Shown: positions 1 through 10,152, numbered from the stretch's first letter. The stretch is DNA of 64,000 nt from Heligmosomoides polygyrus polygyrus (GCA_947396885.1 OX377202.1:558001-622000), one strand, 5' to 3'. Notes: generated from the letters alone by a model not told the origin. Translations and numbers: made by a program.

Positions 1-280
1 GAAGACTTTTCAGACCAAGTTCGGCACTCTTCTAAAGAGGAGTAACGCAATTGACCAGGATATTATCTCAACGGTAGATCGGAACGGCGAAAGTGTTGTT
101 TACGGGCAGAACCGCCTCTCCCTGGGTAGTAACAAACTGCAGGTATCTCGACCCCAATACAACTCTGCGCAGAGTTAGGGGCGACGGAATTCGAGTGTTG
201 GCACCCTGTTGATTCACGTGCTCCACAGTTGACGGGGCGCGCGGGATGAGGGCTCGTATCGCGACGCAGCGCAGTGCACA

Positions 281-345
281 GGTGGCGTAGTAAGGAAGCG
301 CTCGGGTTCGTGAGCGAGGAGTCGGGGTTCGGATTCCGCAGACTG
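281..345 (+). other. tRNA-like region with Pol III A and B boxes inside FB-2 copy A
   Basis: A box TGGCGTAGTAAG (283-294) fits the TRGYNNARNNGG pattern apart from one base, and B box GGTTCGGATTCC (326-337) lies about 40 bases further on, normal tRNA spacing. A potential anticodon-like stem, CGCTC/GAGCG, lies between them. The loop and acceptor are not those of a functional tRNA, so this is a tRNA-derived promoter module rather than a tRNA gene. Confidence 0.5.
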
Positions 346-437
346 CGTTTGTTTTACACTTTTGCAAAATCCATGTTTATCATATAGGTAATCCACCTAG
401 GGGTATTATAGTGTGTTATAGAGCATGTTTACATATA

Positions 438-1699
438 TTAGGTTGGAAAAAAAGTCTTTTCATTTTTTTCAAAGATTTATTACTTCACAACTACAAAGTC
501 AAATCAATTGAGATAAACTCTATTTTGTTCTACTACACTTCTCCAAAGACGTGGTAATTTTTCTAATTCCTCTCGCGTAAAAGACTGCAGTTCTGAAGTC
601 GAATCACCGCTGAATCCAATTTTTGAGGTCCTCGTCCGTTTCAAAATATTTCTCTCCAATTTCTTGCTTGAGAGCGTGGAAGAAATAGCATTCGGGAGGG
701 CCGAGGTCAGGGCTATACGGTGGATGTGGCATTACCTCCCAGCCCAGCTTCTTTATTGTTTCTCTTGTGAGTCTTGCAGCATGTCGCTTCGCGTTGTCAT
801 GCAGGATCATCACCTTCGACTTCTCAGGCCTCTTTTCTTGGAAAGCTGCGGCGAATTTGTGGAGTTGGCCACTGTATGTGGCAGCAGTAAGTGTCTCTCC
901 ACTTCTGAGAGTTTGCCGATAAATCACTCCTCTGACATCCGACCAAACAGTCATGAGAATCTTCCTTTCGTGAACATTGGGCTTGAGATCAGACTTAGGG
1001 CTCTCTCCCTTTTGTACCCATTGCCTTTTCCTCGGAAGTTGGCACACAGAACCCAGGACTCTTCGCCTGTCACAATCCGCGGAAGAAACGATTTTCTTCC
1101 TTATCTGGACAGAAGAGAAGCAGCGATGGAGAGCCGTCGACCTTTCTGAGTGTCTGACAGGGCATGTGGGATCCAAGCTCCAAATTTCCATGAAAGCCAA
1201 GATTCTTCAGATGGATCCCCACTATCCTATGAGACACTTCGAGCTTCTCTGCCAGCTGACGTGTCGTCTGCCAACTATCGGTACGAAGAAGATGGTGTAG
1301 TTCACTGTCGTCCAATCCAGTTGGCCTTCCTGACCATGCTTTGCCCCCAGTGAATAATTTCCCTTTAAAGACTTTCCGAACCACTCATAACAGGCGCGAT
1401 GAGTAGTAGATCCCAAGCCATATATGTGGTTAATTTGGTCTGCTGCCTGACGTGCTGTGGATTCTTTAATGAATCCTTGAAAAATGCCGTGCTGAAAACG
1501 GCCATGAGGTAGATCTGGCATTGAGTTCGGAAGATTGGATGGATAACGAATTACAAGAGGAGTCTTAACCTGTGTCTGCGTGCGAACGGTAGACAAGTGT
1601 GATAGGATTACGAAATCAGCAATCAACATTGGCTAGTGCGTTTACAAGGGGAAGGGTAAAAAAAATTTCGAAGTGTGAAGAGACTTTTTTCCAACCTAA
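438..1699 (-). mobile_element. Mariner-family DNA transposon 1, full length with TIRs and TA duplication
   Basis: Terminal inverted repeats TTAGGTTGGAAAAAAAGTCT (left, 438) and its complement ending CCAACCTAA (right, 1699) bound a 1262-bp element flanked by TA (436-437 and 1700-1701). The transposase reads on the minus strand. The unoccupied counterpart of the insertion point is present in the related FB-2 copy B near 10535, where the flanks are joined over a single TA. This gives direct evidence of insertion into an older repeat. Confidence 0.93.
504..1521 (-). pseudogene. Mariner transposase, broken by frameshifts
   Basis: The mariner transposase is readable across three or more frames on the minus strand, so it cannot make a full protein. 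Visible in order: an N-terminal helix-turn-helix (TARQAADQINHIYG, near 1480-1440), the second HTH (TTRQLAEKLEVSHRIVGIHL, near 1260-1200), the first catalytic Asp in VWSDVRGVIY, the second in LHDNAKRHAA, then HPPYSPDLGPPECYFF. The third acidic residue, 34 residues after the second, is Glu (codon at 691-693), not the Asp of standard mariners (DD34D). The true C-terminus, ending VEQNRVYLN then TGA at 504-506, lies in yet another frame. It is probably inactive. Confidence 0.88.
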
Positions 1700-1989
1700 T
1701 AAAATATGTTTCAAACTACAGATTAGCTAAAATGTTCACTTCTGTGTGTCACTTATTTTGAGCCTATTTGTGTGAAGCTGTAGTTATGTAATGATAGACA
1801 TTTTGTGGCACTAGTTAAAAGTTCCCACTCCTCCGACAGGACTTCGGTCAAAACAATTTTTTTCGCTGAAACTTTGTCTAAGGGGGTTATTTGGGAAAAA
1901 CGGATGTCAGATTCGTGATTAGCACCCCGGCCTACCGTTGAGATAGTATCCTGGTGAGATCAAAATATCTTCCAAGCTAGGACGTGCTT

Positions 1990-3105
1990 CTTCGACACTA
2001 CATTAAAGACAATACAAGATGCTTAGAATAAATTTTTATCTGGCGGAAAATGGAGTATGACTTTTTGAAATGTTTCCATCTAGCTTCTTCAATAGGTGAA
2101 CGTTTAAATTTTTAGAAAATTCTTATTTTTAAGGAAAGTTGCTTTTTATTGGTTATTACAGAGTATAGAATATAGTAGTTTTTAAAGGAAGAGATCGCGC
2201 CATGCACTCGTCTAGCTGGTTTTCGATTTTAATCTGTTCGATAGTGCAAATGCAGCTTATTTGGTACAGCGAATTGAAAGATATGTGTGTTTTCTACAAC
2301 CTTTTTTGCTGTACTGTTGACATGTGTGTAGTAGTGTTTCCGGAAAAGGAATTTCTGTTATCAATCGAATAAAAATGGCGAAGTTCCGAACGAGTGCATG
2401 GCGCAGTCTATTTTTAACTCCAGAAGATTGCCGCCCTTTTGTACCTTAGAACAAGCTTTAAGTCACTATTTTCCTTTATAAATAAATTTGTTATAATTTT
2501 TAAAAACTTTATTGGACAAAAATTAGTCTAGGCTCTCCGGAGACTATCTAGTTTAACCTCGTTTTGCCTTGGAATATTTTAAGTTTGATTTCAGAAGCGT
2601 CAAGCTTGCTTAGAAAAGTGTGATCTATCCTAGTCCGTGGGGGGGGGACATAACTAAAAAGTATTATACGTATCAAACCCACTTGAGACTTACCGAGCGG
2701 CCACAGAACAACATAGGACCTAAACAAGAAAAGTTACAGAGAAAAAACAAAAAAATGCATTTGTTGCGGTTGTAAGCCGGCAAAGTTTTGTGCCCTCCTC
2801 ACCATGTTGGATCCTGGTTATAACATGTCAGCCGGCGGTCAGCACGCGGCATGCCTCCATTCCGTCGCTCTTTGCCCGCCGAGATGGTTGTAAACCGCGG
2901 CGATTTTTCATTTTTTTTTGTTTGTTCGCTCGTTTTTGGCATCTTTTTGGATCCAACTCGTTCTCTAGGAGTCGCTGGGTAAGTCTCAATTTATTTTGTT
3001 ACCTACTTTTTAGTTATGTGGCCCCCCGGACTAGGTTAGATCCGAAAAGTGTCCAATTTGATTTGAAAAGTGTCCAGTTTGACATGAAGACGGTAAGGTG
3101 AATAT
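1990..3105. repeat. R1 foldback repeat, copy 1 (with R2 MITE inserted)
   Basis: The core between GATCGCGCCATGCACTCG (from 2193) and its near complement CGAGTGCATGGCGC (2391-2404) forms a hairpin of about 220 bp. The flanks continue as diverged inverted arms. The outer arm holds imperfect short units of the type AAGTGTCCAATTTGATTTG, seen at 3048-3095. Five further copies lie in this window. The outer limits are approximate. The R2 element at 2622-3042 interrupts the right arm. Confidence 0.6.
2622..3042. mobile_element. R2 MITE copy 1, long imperfect TIRs
   Basis: The left end GATCTATCCTAGTCCG and right end GGACTAGGTTAGATC are inverted copies. The inverted match extends about 100 bp inward, including CACATAACTAAAAAGTA and GAGACTTACCNAGCG. 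A second copy about 80-90 percent alike by eye lies at 18309-18734. There is no coding capacity. Both copies interrupt arms of the R1 repeat. The superfamily is not determined, since no clean target duplication is seen. Confidence 0.72.
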
Positions 3106-3140
3106 TAAAGTAGTTAACGCCTCCTTTTTATGTCGACGAG

Positions 3141-3224
3141 AATGGTCTTGGGCCGCTTCACCACGCGGTTGCCAACAACGACGCGGAGATGCTGGAGCTC
3201 CTCATCAACTGTGGTCAGCTGGAT
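3141..3224 (+). CDS. Ankyrin gene, first exon visible
   Basis: Encodes NGLGPLHHAVANNDAEMLEL and onward in phase 0. It ends at GAT|GTAAGT (donor at 3225). The acceptor is taken as GACGAG|AATGG after the tract CTCCTTTTTA. This acceptor is not the usual TTTCAG, so the 5' edge is the least certain of this gene. Confidence 0.65.
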
Positions 3225-6200
3225 GTAAGTCGTTCACCGATTTTCAACACCTCTTCTTGCTGGTTGACCTTCCGCTTCAAGTTCTTCGCTCTTCTCTTCC
3301 TTCCTGCCGACTACTTGACGCGCTTCCAGTCGATACTTCTGTTTCAGACTAGTTGCTGCTGATTCCACCTGTTTACAGTTGTTCGAAAGAAGCACGGCTG
3401 GCCAGTCTCCGCTGCTGTTCGCCGCTCGCATTGCACACCCAGGTCTGGAGTGTGTCTCCCTGCTGGTAGAGGCCATAGACGTCATTCGTAAGCGACGTCA
3501 CGACGACCTCTTGTCCGTGCACTTCGAGGACCTCCAGAGGGACAGGTGCATCGTGGAGATCTTTGGGCTGATGAAGGCCTCAATCTGATGGTAATGCCTC
3601 TATCTACAGGAAGGATCTTCTCAAAATGCTTCCGCTGCGAGACGAAGCTGACGCCAAGTATGCGCTCACTGATTCTATGGTTAGTTCGATGCGATTTTCG
3701 CGTTCAAATGAAAAATGAGGCTTAGAACAAACGCCTTCAGGGTGCGGTTACCTTGAGCGTATACGGTCCCTCTTCTAGTTGTGTGGGCCAGCCTTTGTGT
3801 TTCAATTTTGCATTAAATCTTGCGTGGCCAATAATTAGCGAGCTACTACAGGCAAACTGCGACCAACTAGGATATCATATGTGTAGCGTGTGTACATGCA
3901 TGTCCCCGGGCAATCGCTAATCGCGACACCTGGCGTGCCGATCTTTCCAGAAAATGTTGGTGAGACATTGAAGTAGACGAGCAGTTTCTTCAGCGTAGCC
4001 AAGATTGTTACAGGTCTGTATTGCGGGTTGCGTTTCGGCGTTGTCGCCTTTTTCAGAGAATAGAAACGTCGAAGTCGTTTGAGAAACTGTCCTCCCAAAT
4101 GCCATTTCGTTCTGCAGAACTCCATTCATCGAGGCTTAGAGACCACGAAAACGACCCTGTAAGAAGTCGAAAACATGTCCATGTTGGTGGCGCATTTCCC
4201 TAGGTCTCATCCGAACTTTACGGCTTTTACTGGTGAAACCACACGTGGTCTAAGGCCCCGTTTATACTTCGTCGCGGCGCGACGCGACACCACGTATAGT
4301 GGTCATATTGATTGTGCGACGCGATCGATCAATTTGGCCTCATTGCGTGGCCATCGTGTCGCGCCGCGACGAAGTATAAACGGGACCTAAGGCGTTGGGC
4401 GGCGCAGACTATTGGTATTGATAGTCTCCATAGCACCGCTCCGTCACGGAAATATAAATCCCGCTTAAGACGCCCTCCATAGTTGAGATGCGCCACGATT
4501 TGTCATTCCAGCCACGAAGTATGCGCGAGCCTATCTACGCTGGACAACTGATTAACTTGGCTTAGTGTGCGGAGACTCTTCTCGTTGCTCGCGAGTTCTG
4601 AGTGATCTTTAATGTTCCTTAGCAGACCTATTTAGGGCCGAAATGTGCTGCACTACGCGGCGCTGTGCAACGCCGCACACCTGGTGAACTACTTCGCAGC
4701 ATGTGGGGCGAACGTGAACCTGATCGACTACAATGTAAGTTCCTTGGAAATGAAGTTTTTGGCGACAAAATGATACAGCAAGATGAGCTGCAGCTAAGGT
4801 TCATGAGCCATTAGGTGTGGAACGCATGCGGTTCCTGCAGAAATTCCTCACAATGAAGACAAGAAAACTGCTGGAATAGCTAGGATTGATGGATACATTG
4901 TATAAATACCATACTTTGGACCTGACACTCATTCGGATAATTCTGATCCGTCATTTGTTCAGACCCCACTGCCAAACTAGGTGGTAGCGAAAACCTAGTA
5001 ACGGGATCATCATTGCAGTTCCGTTCTGCACATCCTCGCACTGCAAAAAGGGCTATTGTTCAGAGCATGTTCCACACAGCTGCTATTCCAATGACGACTT
5101 TAAGTCTTCATCGATGGAGGTGGCTTCTCGCATTGTTTTGTCGAATGAGTATGTGTCCAAATGCTTAGAAGAAGTCGACCGTCAGCAGCACGAATACGTA
5201 ACGCTCAGGAATGCAATCAGGTTCCCTTCTTTTCAGTGCCCTTTAGCACGGATGCCCTCAGCTCCCAAGTGCGGGACTGTGTTCGCAAGGCCGAGCTAGA
5301 CGACCTCGTAAGGGTCGTTCAGATACCTCCCGCCAACCTTAAGGCCCCGTTTATACTTCCGACGCCGAGCGACGCGACGGCGTGTAAAATGGCCAAATTG
5401 ATCGATCGCGTCGCTTAATCAATATACCCACCACACGTGGCGTTGCTTCGCTCGGCGTCGAAGTATAAACGGGGCCTAATGCGCAGCTTGTTACGAATCG
5501 CCTCTGTGACGGCGCGTGTACTACTCCTTACTCTCCACGCTTATTCTTAGACAGCAGGGGGAAACTGAAGTTGAACTCTTTTACGTATAAAAATATCTTC
5601 CTGAACAACTCAACTAGAGGACCTCTCTTTGCAATTTCCTAACCGAAAAAGACACACCACTGATGTTTGCTTCGCTTTTCTGCACGTGCCCCCTCTTGAC
5701 GTTTACTGTCCCAATGCTGCTGACCGATGAATTTTGTCCAGAATTTATCCGTCATTGGCACAGGACACTATTCATGTCCAGGGCTCGTCTCGTTGTCGGC
5801 CATTACTACGTTATTTCAATTAAATTATTTCATCGTTTGTTGGATCAGTATATTTTTGTGATTTTTACTGTCTTTGTGTAATGGCACACACAGCACAAAG
5901 AATTGTGTGTAGAAGATGGGCAGTTTAGTGCTTTTGCTGCCGCTTCAAGAGTAGTGGTCATCATTTCAGCTTTGTGGGGCTCTACTTTTCGTGCCAGTTT
6001 TTTTTTTCAAAGCAGCAAATGGTCGTCTACTGTCGCAGTTTCACCGGCGATAGGTAGCTGTCGCTAGTGTAATCAGCTGATTTGAATGCAGCTGTTTATT
6101 GGGCTGTAGGTCATCTTCAATAACCGTCGACTGTCGTCGATTGATTATTCGCTCTCCTCTCGCCTGTCTAGCAACGGGATCCCTGAGACTGACTACTCCA

Positions 6201-8073
6201 TTTGTATTTCGTCTAAAATGCCATCGTTCATTAACATAACGCTTAGGCCTATGGTATACTCCCGCGTTGCGCCAGCGACGGGCGCGAGGCAACTGTCAAC
6301 GGCGCGCCTTCGCTGCAGTGGCGGACGCTGCAGTGGGGCGCGGTTGTCGGTTGACGCGCCATCGCTCCCGCGATGCGTCGCAGGGGGGTGTTATACCTCC
6401 GCGTCGCGGGAGTGAAACATACTCCCGTGCGACGGCCGTGCAGTGCACTGCGACGAGCGAAGGGCAGCGATGGTCGCGGAGGGGGGAGCGCTTGTCGTGA
6501 CCTATTCTATGCACTTTCGCTCACTTATTTCGACACTTTCTTGGTTCGTGACCATACCACAGCAATTTCAACACACGTCTGGTGATGTTGAGTGGTCAAA
6601 TGATTTCTCTGTTGTTCTCCTCGTAGGGTTTTCATCGTGGCTGGACTCATTTCGTTTTTTTTTTTCGACGGCTTGAACGGCTAGTTTTTTGAGGAGGTAT
6701 TTTTCTTGGCCGTTTTTTCCCACTTTTGTGCCGATCCTCGCGTTTTTTTCGCCTCTGAACTTCCTTGTCGGCACCGAGATCTACATTTCTGTGCCGGACA
6801 AGTCACAGGGAGGTCCCGTTGACATGTCCGGTGCAGAAGTGTGCCAATTGAACTCCGATTTTTTCGAAGTCATGTTTTTCTAGCGGGTTTTTTCCGCGTC
6901 TTTGCTGACTGCAGTATTTCTTTTGATTCTCAGGTTCCACATAGGTACGAAGACGCACAGTTTTGTGCTTGTCAGGTCATTAGAGGGTTATCGTGACGCG
7001 TTGATCACAAAAATCTGCCATTTCAGCTCCAAGTTTTTAAAAAATGTTTCTGAATTCGGTTTTTTCGTGTCCGCGCTCTCTTCTGCGTTTCCAAGAGTAC
7101 TGCGCTTAATTTCGCTCCAACAATTAAGACTTATGAGAAGTCCCACTCCACACTTCTATATGAAAAGGGACCACAAGTCGCAGGCATGCTGATTCAGCTG
7201 ATTCGCTAAAATTCTGCAAAAGTCTCCGTCTGCAGAACTGCGCGAACTATGTCAGCCTCAGCGATGGCGACGGCTCGCGACGCGCATCGCGAACCGTCGC
7301 ATTGCTGTGCACTCCCACGTCGCTGCAGCGGACGGGAGTATACCATAGGCCTTAAACGCGAGGATTTCATTCAAATGGCTCTCTCTCTGTGCAAGTCAGG
7401 CATTAAAGAGCATACAGATCTATCTGGTTTCAGGGTGATGCCCCGATCCATTTAGCTGCAAAGGGCGCGAACGTGGAGGCGATTATGGCTTTGCTGCGAA
7501 ACAACTGTGACGCAGCCGTGAGGGATGCATTTGGTCAGTTTTCTTCGCGTGCAGTTCAAAGCGATTTGAAAAATGAAACTTCCTTCGGTTTGATGCTCGA
7601 CGGTTTTCCAATTTGACTGGTGATACAGGACCGGCTGTTCCCTGTGTAGTTCAAGGTGAAGGAAATCTTATAGAAAGATGAAGAGATTGATCTACCGAAT
7701 GATTTTGGAGTGGTTTATCGGTTTCTGTGCCGCTTTCTAAACAGCTTTTGCAAAATTGCAGTATTTCGCTGTTTTGAAAGCGGCACTCCGGCCGTTCAAA
7801 TCCATGTCCATATTCACCAGGATAATCTGTTAATTAAAGGACAAAGAACTAGGACAGGTATCTCTGATGATGAGAGGAGCAGAATAGTGTGTCCATTAGG
7901 TGGTCCGCAAGCTATTGCCAGCAACTATTTAACGTATGAATTCACAGCATTACATTTTATTACAATTTCTTCTGCCTTCAGATCGAACTGCGTACGACAT
8001 TGCTGAATCCAGAGGCCATAGCGTTGCCTGTGGTCTGTTCGTCATAGCGAAAAATGCTGCCAACATGGTTTAG
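3141..8073 (+). CDS. Ankyrin-repeat protein, 3' part of gene (six exons)
   Basis: The exons are 3141-3224, 3379-3545, 3610-3679, 4636-4734, 7434-7533 and 7982-8073. They join in phase to 204 codons ending in TAG at 8071-8073. Ankyrin repeats are plain in GPLHHAVANNDAEMLELLI, GRNVLHYAALCNAAHLVNYF and GDAPIHLAAKGANVEAIMAL, with a final half repeat RTAYDIAESRGHSVACG. Exon 4 is exactly one 33-residue repeat. The second intron (3546-3609, CAG|GTGCAT to CTACAG) is only 64 bases; it removes an in-frame TGA at 3586. Upstream exons were not found and probably lie outside the window. Ankyrin repeats bind other proteins, and no specific function can be assigned. Introns hold three transposons. Confidence 0.8.
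3379..3545 (+). CDS. Ankyrin gene, second exon visible
   Basis: The acceptor is GTTTACAG at 3371-3378. It encodes an ankyrin helix pair, GQSPLLFAARIAHPGLECVS, followed by a basic stretch, RKRRHDD, that may be a finger or loop insertion. The donor is chosen as ACAG|GTGCAT at 3546 because it alone keeps the frame to the next exon and avoids the TGA at 3586-3588. Confidence 0.75.
3610..3679 (+). CDS. Ankyrin gene, third exon visible
   Basis: A 70-base exon after CTATCTACAG. It encodes KDLLKMLPLRDEADAKYAL and TDSM, the lead-in to the next repeat, where D-x-x-G-x-x-x-L-H-Y is completed by the following exon. The donor is ATG|GTTAGT. Confidence 0.72.
4254..4387. mobile_element. Harbinger-like MITE 1, 134 bp, TAA duplication
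   Basis: The termini GGCCCCGTTTATACTTCGTC and their inverted copy ending CGGGACC enclose 134 bp, almost wholly palindromic and rich in CGACGC words. Direct TAA duplications lie at 4251-4253 and 4388-4390. It sits in an ankyrin-gene intron. A sister copy of identical length is at 5343-5476. Confidence 0.9.
4636..4734 (+). CDS. Ankyrin gene, fourth exon visible (one full repeat)
   Basis: A 99-base exon between TATTTAG and the donor AAT|GTAAGT. The 33 residues form one complete ankyrin repeat (VLHYAALCNAAHLVNYF then CGANVNLIDYN). One repeat per exon with phase 0 on both sides is a pattern that favours repeat gain by exon duplication. Confidence 0.85.
4735..5339 (+). other. Intron sequence of the ankyrin gene, nothing recognised
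   Basis: Starts with a clear GTAAGT donor at 4735. No exon, RNA or repeat ends were recognised before the MITE at 5343. The intron as a whole runs to 7433 and is mostly transposon. Confidence 0.6.
5343..5476. mobile_element. Harbinger-like MITE 2, 134 bp, TAA duplication
   Basis: GGCCCCGTTTATACTTCCGA at the left and the complement ending AAACGGGGCC at the right, with TAA at 5340-5342 and 5477-5479. Same length and termini as the copy at 4254, with a shared centre (ATTGATCGATCGCGTCGC) but different inner arms. Both lie in introns of the ankyrin gene. Confidence 0.9.
5480..6242 (+). other. Intron sequence, nothing recognised
   Basis: This is AT-rich sequence between two transposons inside the large ankyrin-gene intron. 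No coding exon with plausible splice sites or repeat ends were found. Confidence 0.5.
6246..7351. mobile_element. Harbinger-like nonautonomous element, 1106 bp, TTA duplication
   Basis: The left end GGCCTATGGTATACTCCCG and right end CGGGAGTATACCATAGGCC are perfect inverted copies. TTA duplications lie at 6243-6245 and 7352-7354. The ends are GC-rich, the middle T-rich. An internal palindromic pair (TTATACCTCCGCGTCGCGGG and ACATACTCCCGTGCGACG) lies near 6391-6440, suggesting an older element nested within. No transposase is readable. Confidence 0.88.
7434..7533 (+). CDS. Ankyrin gene, fifth exon visible
   Basis: The acceptor TGGTTTCAG ends at 7433. It encodes GDAPIHLAAKGANVEAIMAL and the turn CDAAVRDAF. 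The donor is TTTG|GTCAGT, leaving phase 1, which the next exon completes to Asp. Confidence 0.82.
7534..7981 (+). other. Last intron of the ankyrin gene
   Basis: 448 bases from GTCAGT to CTGCCTTCAG. No repeat ends or further exons recognised. Confidence 0.6.
7982..8073 (+). CDS. Ankyrin gene, terminal exon
   Basis: After CTGCCTTCAG the exon completes Asp from the previous codon and reads RTAYDIAESRGHSVACG, a last ankyrin repeat, then FVIAKNAANMV and TAG at 8071-8073. No strong polyadenylation signal follows; AATAAG near 8437 is a weak candidate. Confidence 0.82.
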
Positions 8074-8439
8074 TGCAGTGAGTCGGAATCATCAGTTTTG
8101 TTGATGGACGTTCGCGCAACTACTTCGTTTCCCTGGGTACCGACGAGTTTTCCCACATCCTCGGGCGATCGTTGTGGGACCAAGGCAGTGCTTCGTACAC
8201 TTTACTGGGAAGCGGCTGTCGTTGGTGCTACCTACATTTTTCCGCTGCTCAAGAATTTTTTCGGGTCATGGGTCGCTCGCTGTGTATCTCCCATTTTGAT
8301 GTCAAATTAGGCGCTTCAAATCTAATTAGACAGGTTTTATAACTGGTAGGTTTCCCAGCGGCTCTCTTGGCCGACTTACTGGGTCGACTTGCGACCATAA
8401 GCTCGCTCCTTTTCGAGCGCCCCTAACTCCTTTCTTTAA
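8074..8439 (+). other. 3' flank of the ankyrin gene
   Basis: A probable untranslated and intergenic stretch before R1 copy 2. No gene or repeat end is recognised. Confidence 0.4.
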
Positions 8440-9550
8440 TAAGACCCTTCAGCCCAGATTAGACACTTTTTAAGAAAACTCGCCGCGCTTGAAATCAACC
8501 TGCACATCTTGTAAATCAAAACAAGCGTCTTACAGATTAAACTTGACACCCTCTGAAGAGGTTAGAATATTTGTTTTCCAAGGAAAGTTAAGTATGACAT
8601 TCTTTGAAAGTTTTTAATTCACCTGCCCCAATAGGTGAACAAACAGTTTGAAATTTTTGTGAAAAATTTCAGTTTTCGTTAAAAATTGTGGTTTAGAGCT
8701 TTTTCTACAGTACAGAAAGGCAGCAGTTTTTCAGCGTGTTAAAGGAAGAGATTGCGCCACGCACTTGTCCTGCTCGTTGCGATTTTAATTTAATCGATGG
8801 ATGTGCAGCTTACATGAAACAGTGAAGTGAAAATGTGTCTTCCACTATCGTTTTTGGTGTGCTATTAAATTTATTTATTTATTACACTCAAAGGTGCGCA
8901 TAATCTTGTGCACGTTTCATGCGAGTCTAAAAACAGATCCAGTCCTGAACAAAAAACAACGGAAAACAACAAAAATTAACATCTTTCCTGAACATTGCTG
9001 AAGGAACGAACAAATGAAAATGAGAAGAACTCGTAAACAATACAGAAAGGCGAACTACTAAGACGTGTTTAGAATACCTCCATTCCAAAGCAACAGAAAT
9101 CCACTTGTTCTTTCTCCTTGCAGCGCCCTCATTCTACACTTGAAAACTAGAACATCTATCATTTAATGGGTGTGGAATTCCACGGAAACGGTACTTTTGC
9201 TATCAATCAAATGAAAATCGCGACACAATGGACCAGCGCATGGCGCAATCTCTTTTTCAGCACTGAAATATTGCTTTTTTGCTTTTTTCTTGAAAAAAAA
9301 TGAGATTTCGGCAAACATGTATTTACATTTAAACAATGTGTTCACTTATCATTGCTGCGGGTGAATTAAATAATTTCAAATGATATCGCGTAAATTTTTC
9401 TTCCGCAAAAAGGTGTTCTAACCTTCTCGAGGGGTGCTTAGCCTTCTACAAGGCGCTCATTTTGACTTGTAGGAGCTGCTCAGCTTGATTTCAAAATCAA
9501 GCTTGCATAGAATAGTGTTTGACTTGATTCGAAAGGCGTCAAATATGGTC
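8440..9550. repeat. R1 foldback repeat, copy 2
   Basis: Left core GAGATTGCGCCACGCACTTG (near 8749) and right core CAGCGCATGGCGCAATCTC (near 9233) are inverted. The arms carry AATAGGTGAACAAACAG (left) and short units with TTGACACCCT or GTGTTTGACTTGATT at the outer edges. About 270 bp of unrelated sequence, from near 8870 to 9150, separates the two halves of the hairpin core. It begins with repeated TTTA units and a GTGCGCATAATCTTGTGCAC hairpin, and may be the 3' end of an inserted LINE in reverse. Limits are approximate. Confidence 0.58.
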
Positions 9551-9947
9551 CGAAAATTGGAAGAGAAAATGGTACATATTCCGCATTTCTACAGAGTCTC
9601 TGTGTCAAATCCTCATTGTTTCCATGTATTTTAAGTTTGTTGGCAATTCCGTAAAACTTCCGTCTCCAGTTTGTTTCCCTTTTCATCGTGTAAGGAGTGG
9701 AGAATGTGCTAAGTATGCGAAAATCGGATGAAAACATAAAATATTGCCGTGCAATGACAAAAATTCGAAAAAAGTGAGAAAAACGAGATGTCATCGACAG
9801 CCGCTTCCCTGGATTGAAGCGAGTGAAGTTCGTTTGCCCCAGCGACCGCCTGCGCCTGTGTGAAAAACTCGTTAAATTTCGCTGACAACCTATCGCTATC
9901 CCCCAAAGCTCAGCCATGAGCAACACGAACTAACAGTAAGTAGCTTA

Positions 9948-10112
9948 GATATCCAGAACATAGTTCGTGCTCAGATCGCCGTGGGGTGCGACGCTGAGAT
10001 GGATCAAAGCCTGTTGGTGGTCTGCAATGGAAGCGCGGAAAGTGGCATGAGTACGTTTTGCGCGAGCGATCAGTCGCTCCGGACGTTTCTGTCGTGGACC
10101 ATGAACAGGCCC
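9948..10112. mobile_element. Harbinger-like MITE, GAACCTGTTCATAG family, copy 1 (165 bp)
   Basis: Flanked by TTA at 9945-9947 and 10113-10115. The right end reads in complement GGGCCTGTTCATGGTCCACG, and the left end contains CATAGTTCGTG. The internal GAGCGATCAGTCGCTC palindrome matches the copy at 26676-26842 (GAGCGACGAGTCGCTC). The two copies are 165 and 167 bp. Confidence 0.72.
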
Positions 10113-10152
10113 TTAAACCCTTTCTATACTCAGTTTGTCGCACGGCGTCTCA

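Larger units (their letters stand above)
55..1954. mobile_element. FB-2 element copy A, TIR element with 3-bp TGA duplication, split by mariner 1
   Basis: The left end CCAGGATATTATCTCAACGG at 55 is matched by its inverted copy ending in GTATCCTGG at 1954. The flanks are TGA (52-54) and TGA (1955-1957), a 3-bp duplication of TNA type as in PIF/Harbinger elements. Without the inserted mariner (438-1699) the element is about 640 bp. It has no coding capacity. Positions 281-337 carry a tRNA-like stretch with a Pol III A box (TGGCGTAGTAAG, 283-294) and B box (GGTTCGGATTCC, 326-337). Copies B/C of the same family lie at 10153-11572. Family assignment rests on the termini and target duplication, not on a transposase. 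Confidence 0.75.

Noticed and set aside
1..54. A possible upstream ankyrin exon after TTTTCAG at position 6-12
   Set aside because: The short stretch has no ankyrin motif and no donor before the FB-2 end at 55.
283..345. Functional tRNA genes at 283, 10382, 16443, 19117, 30652 and 31678
   Set aside because: Only the A and B boxes fit; acceptor stems and anticodon loops are not those of working tRNAs, and the copies sit in mobile elements.
3591..3609. A 19-base intron GTAATG...CTACAG in the ankyrin gene
   Set aside because: Too short for a nematode intron, and the upstream donor at 3546 explains the frame without the in-frame TGA.
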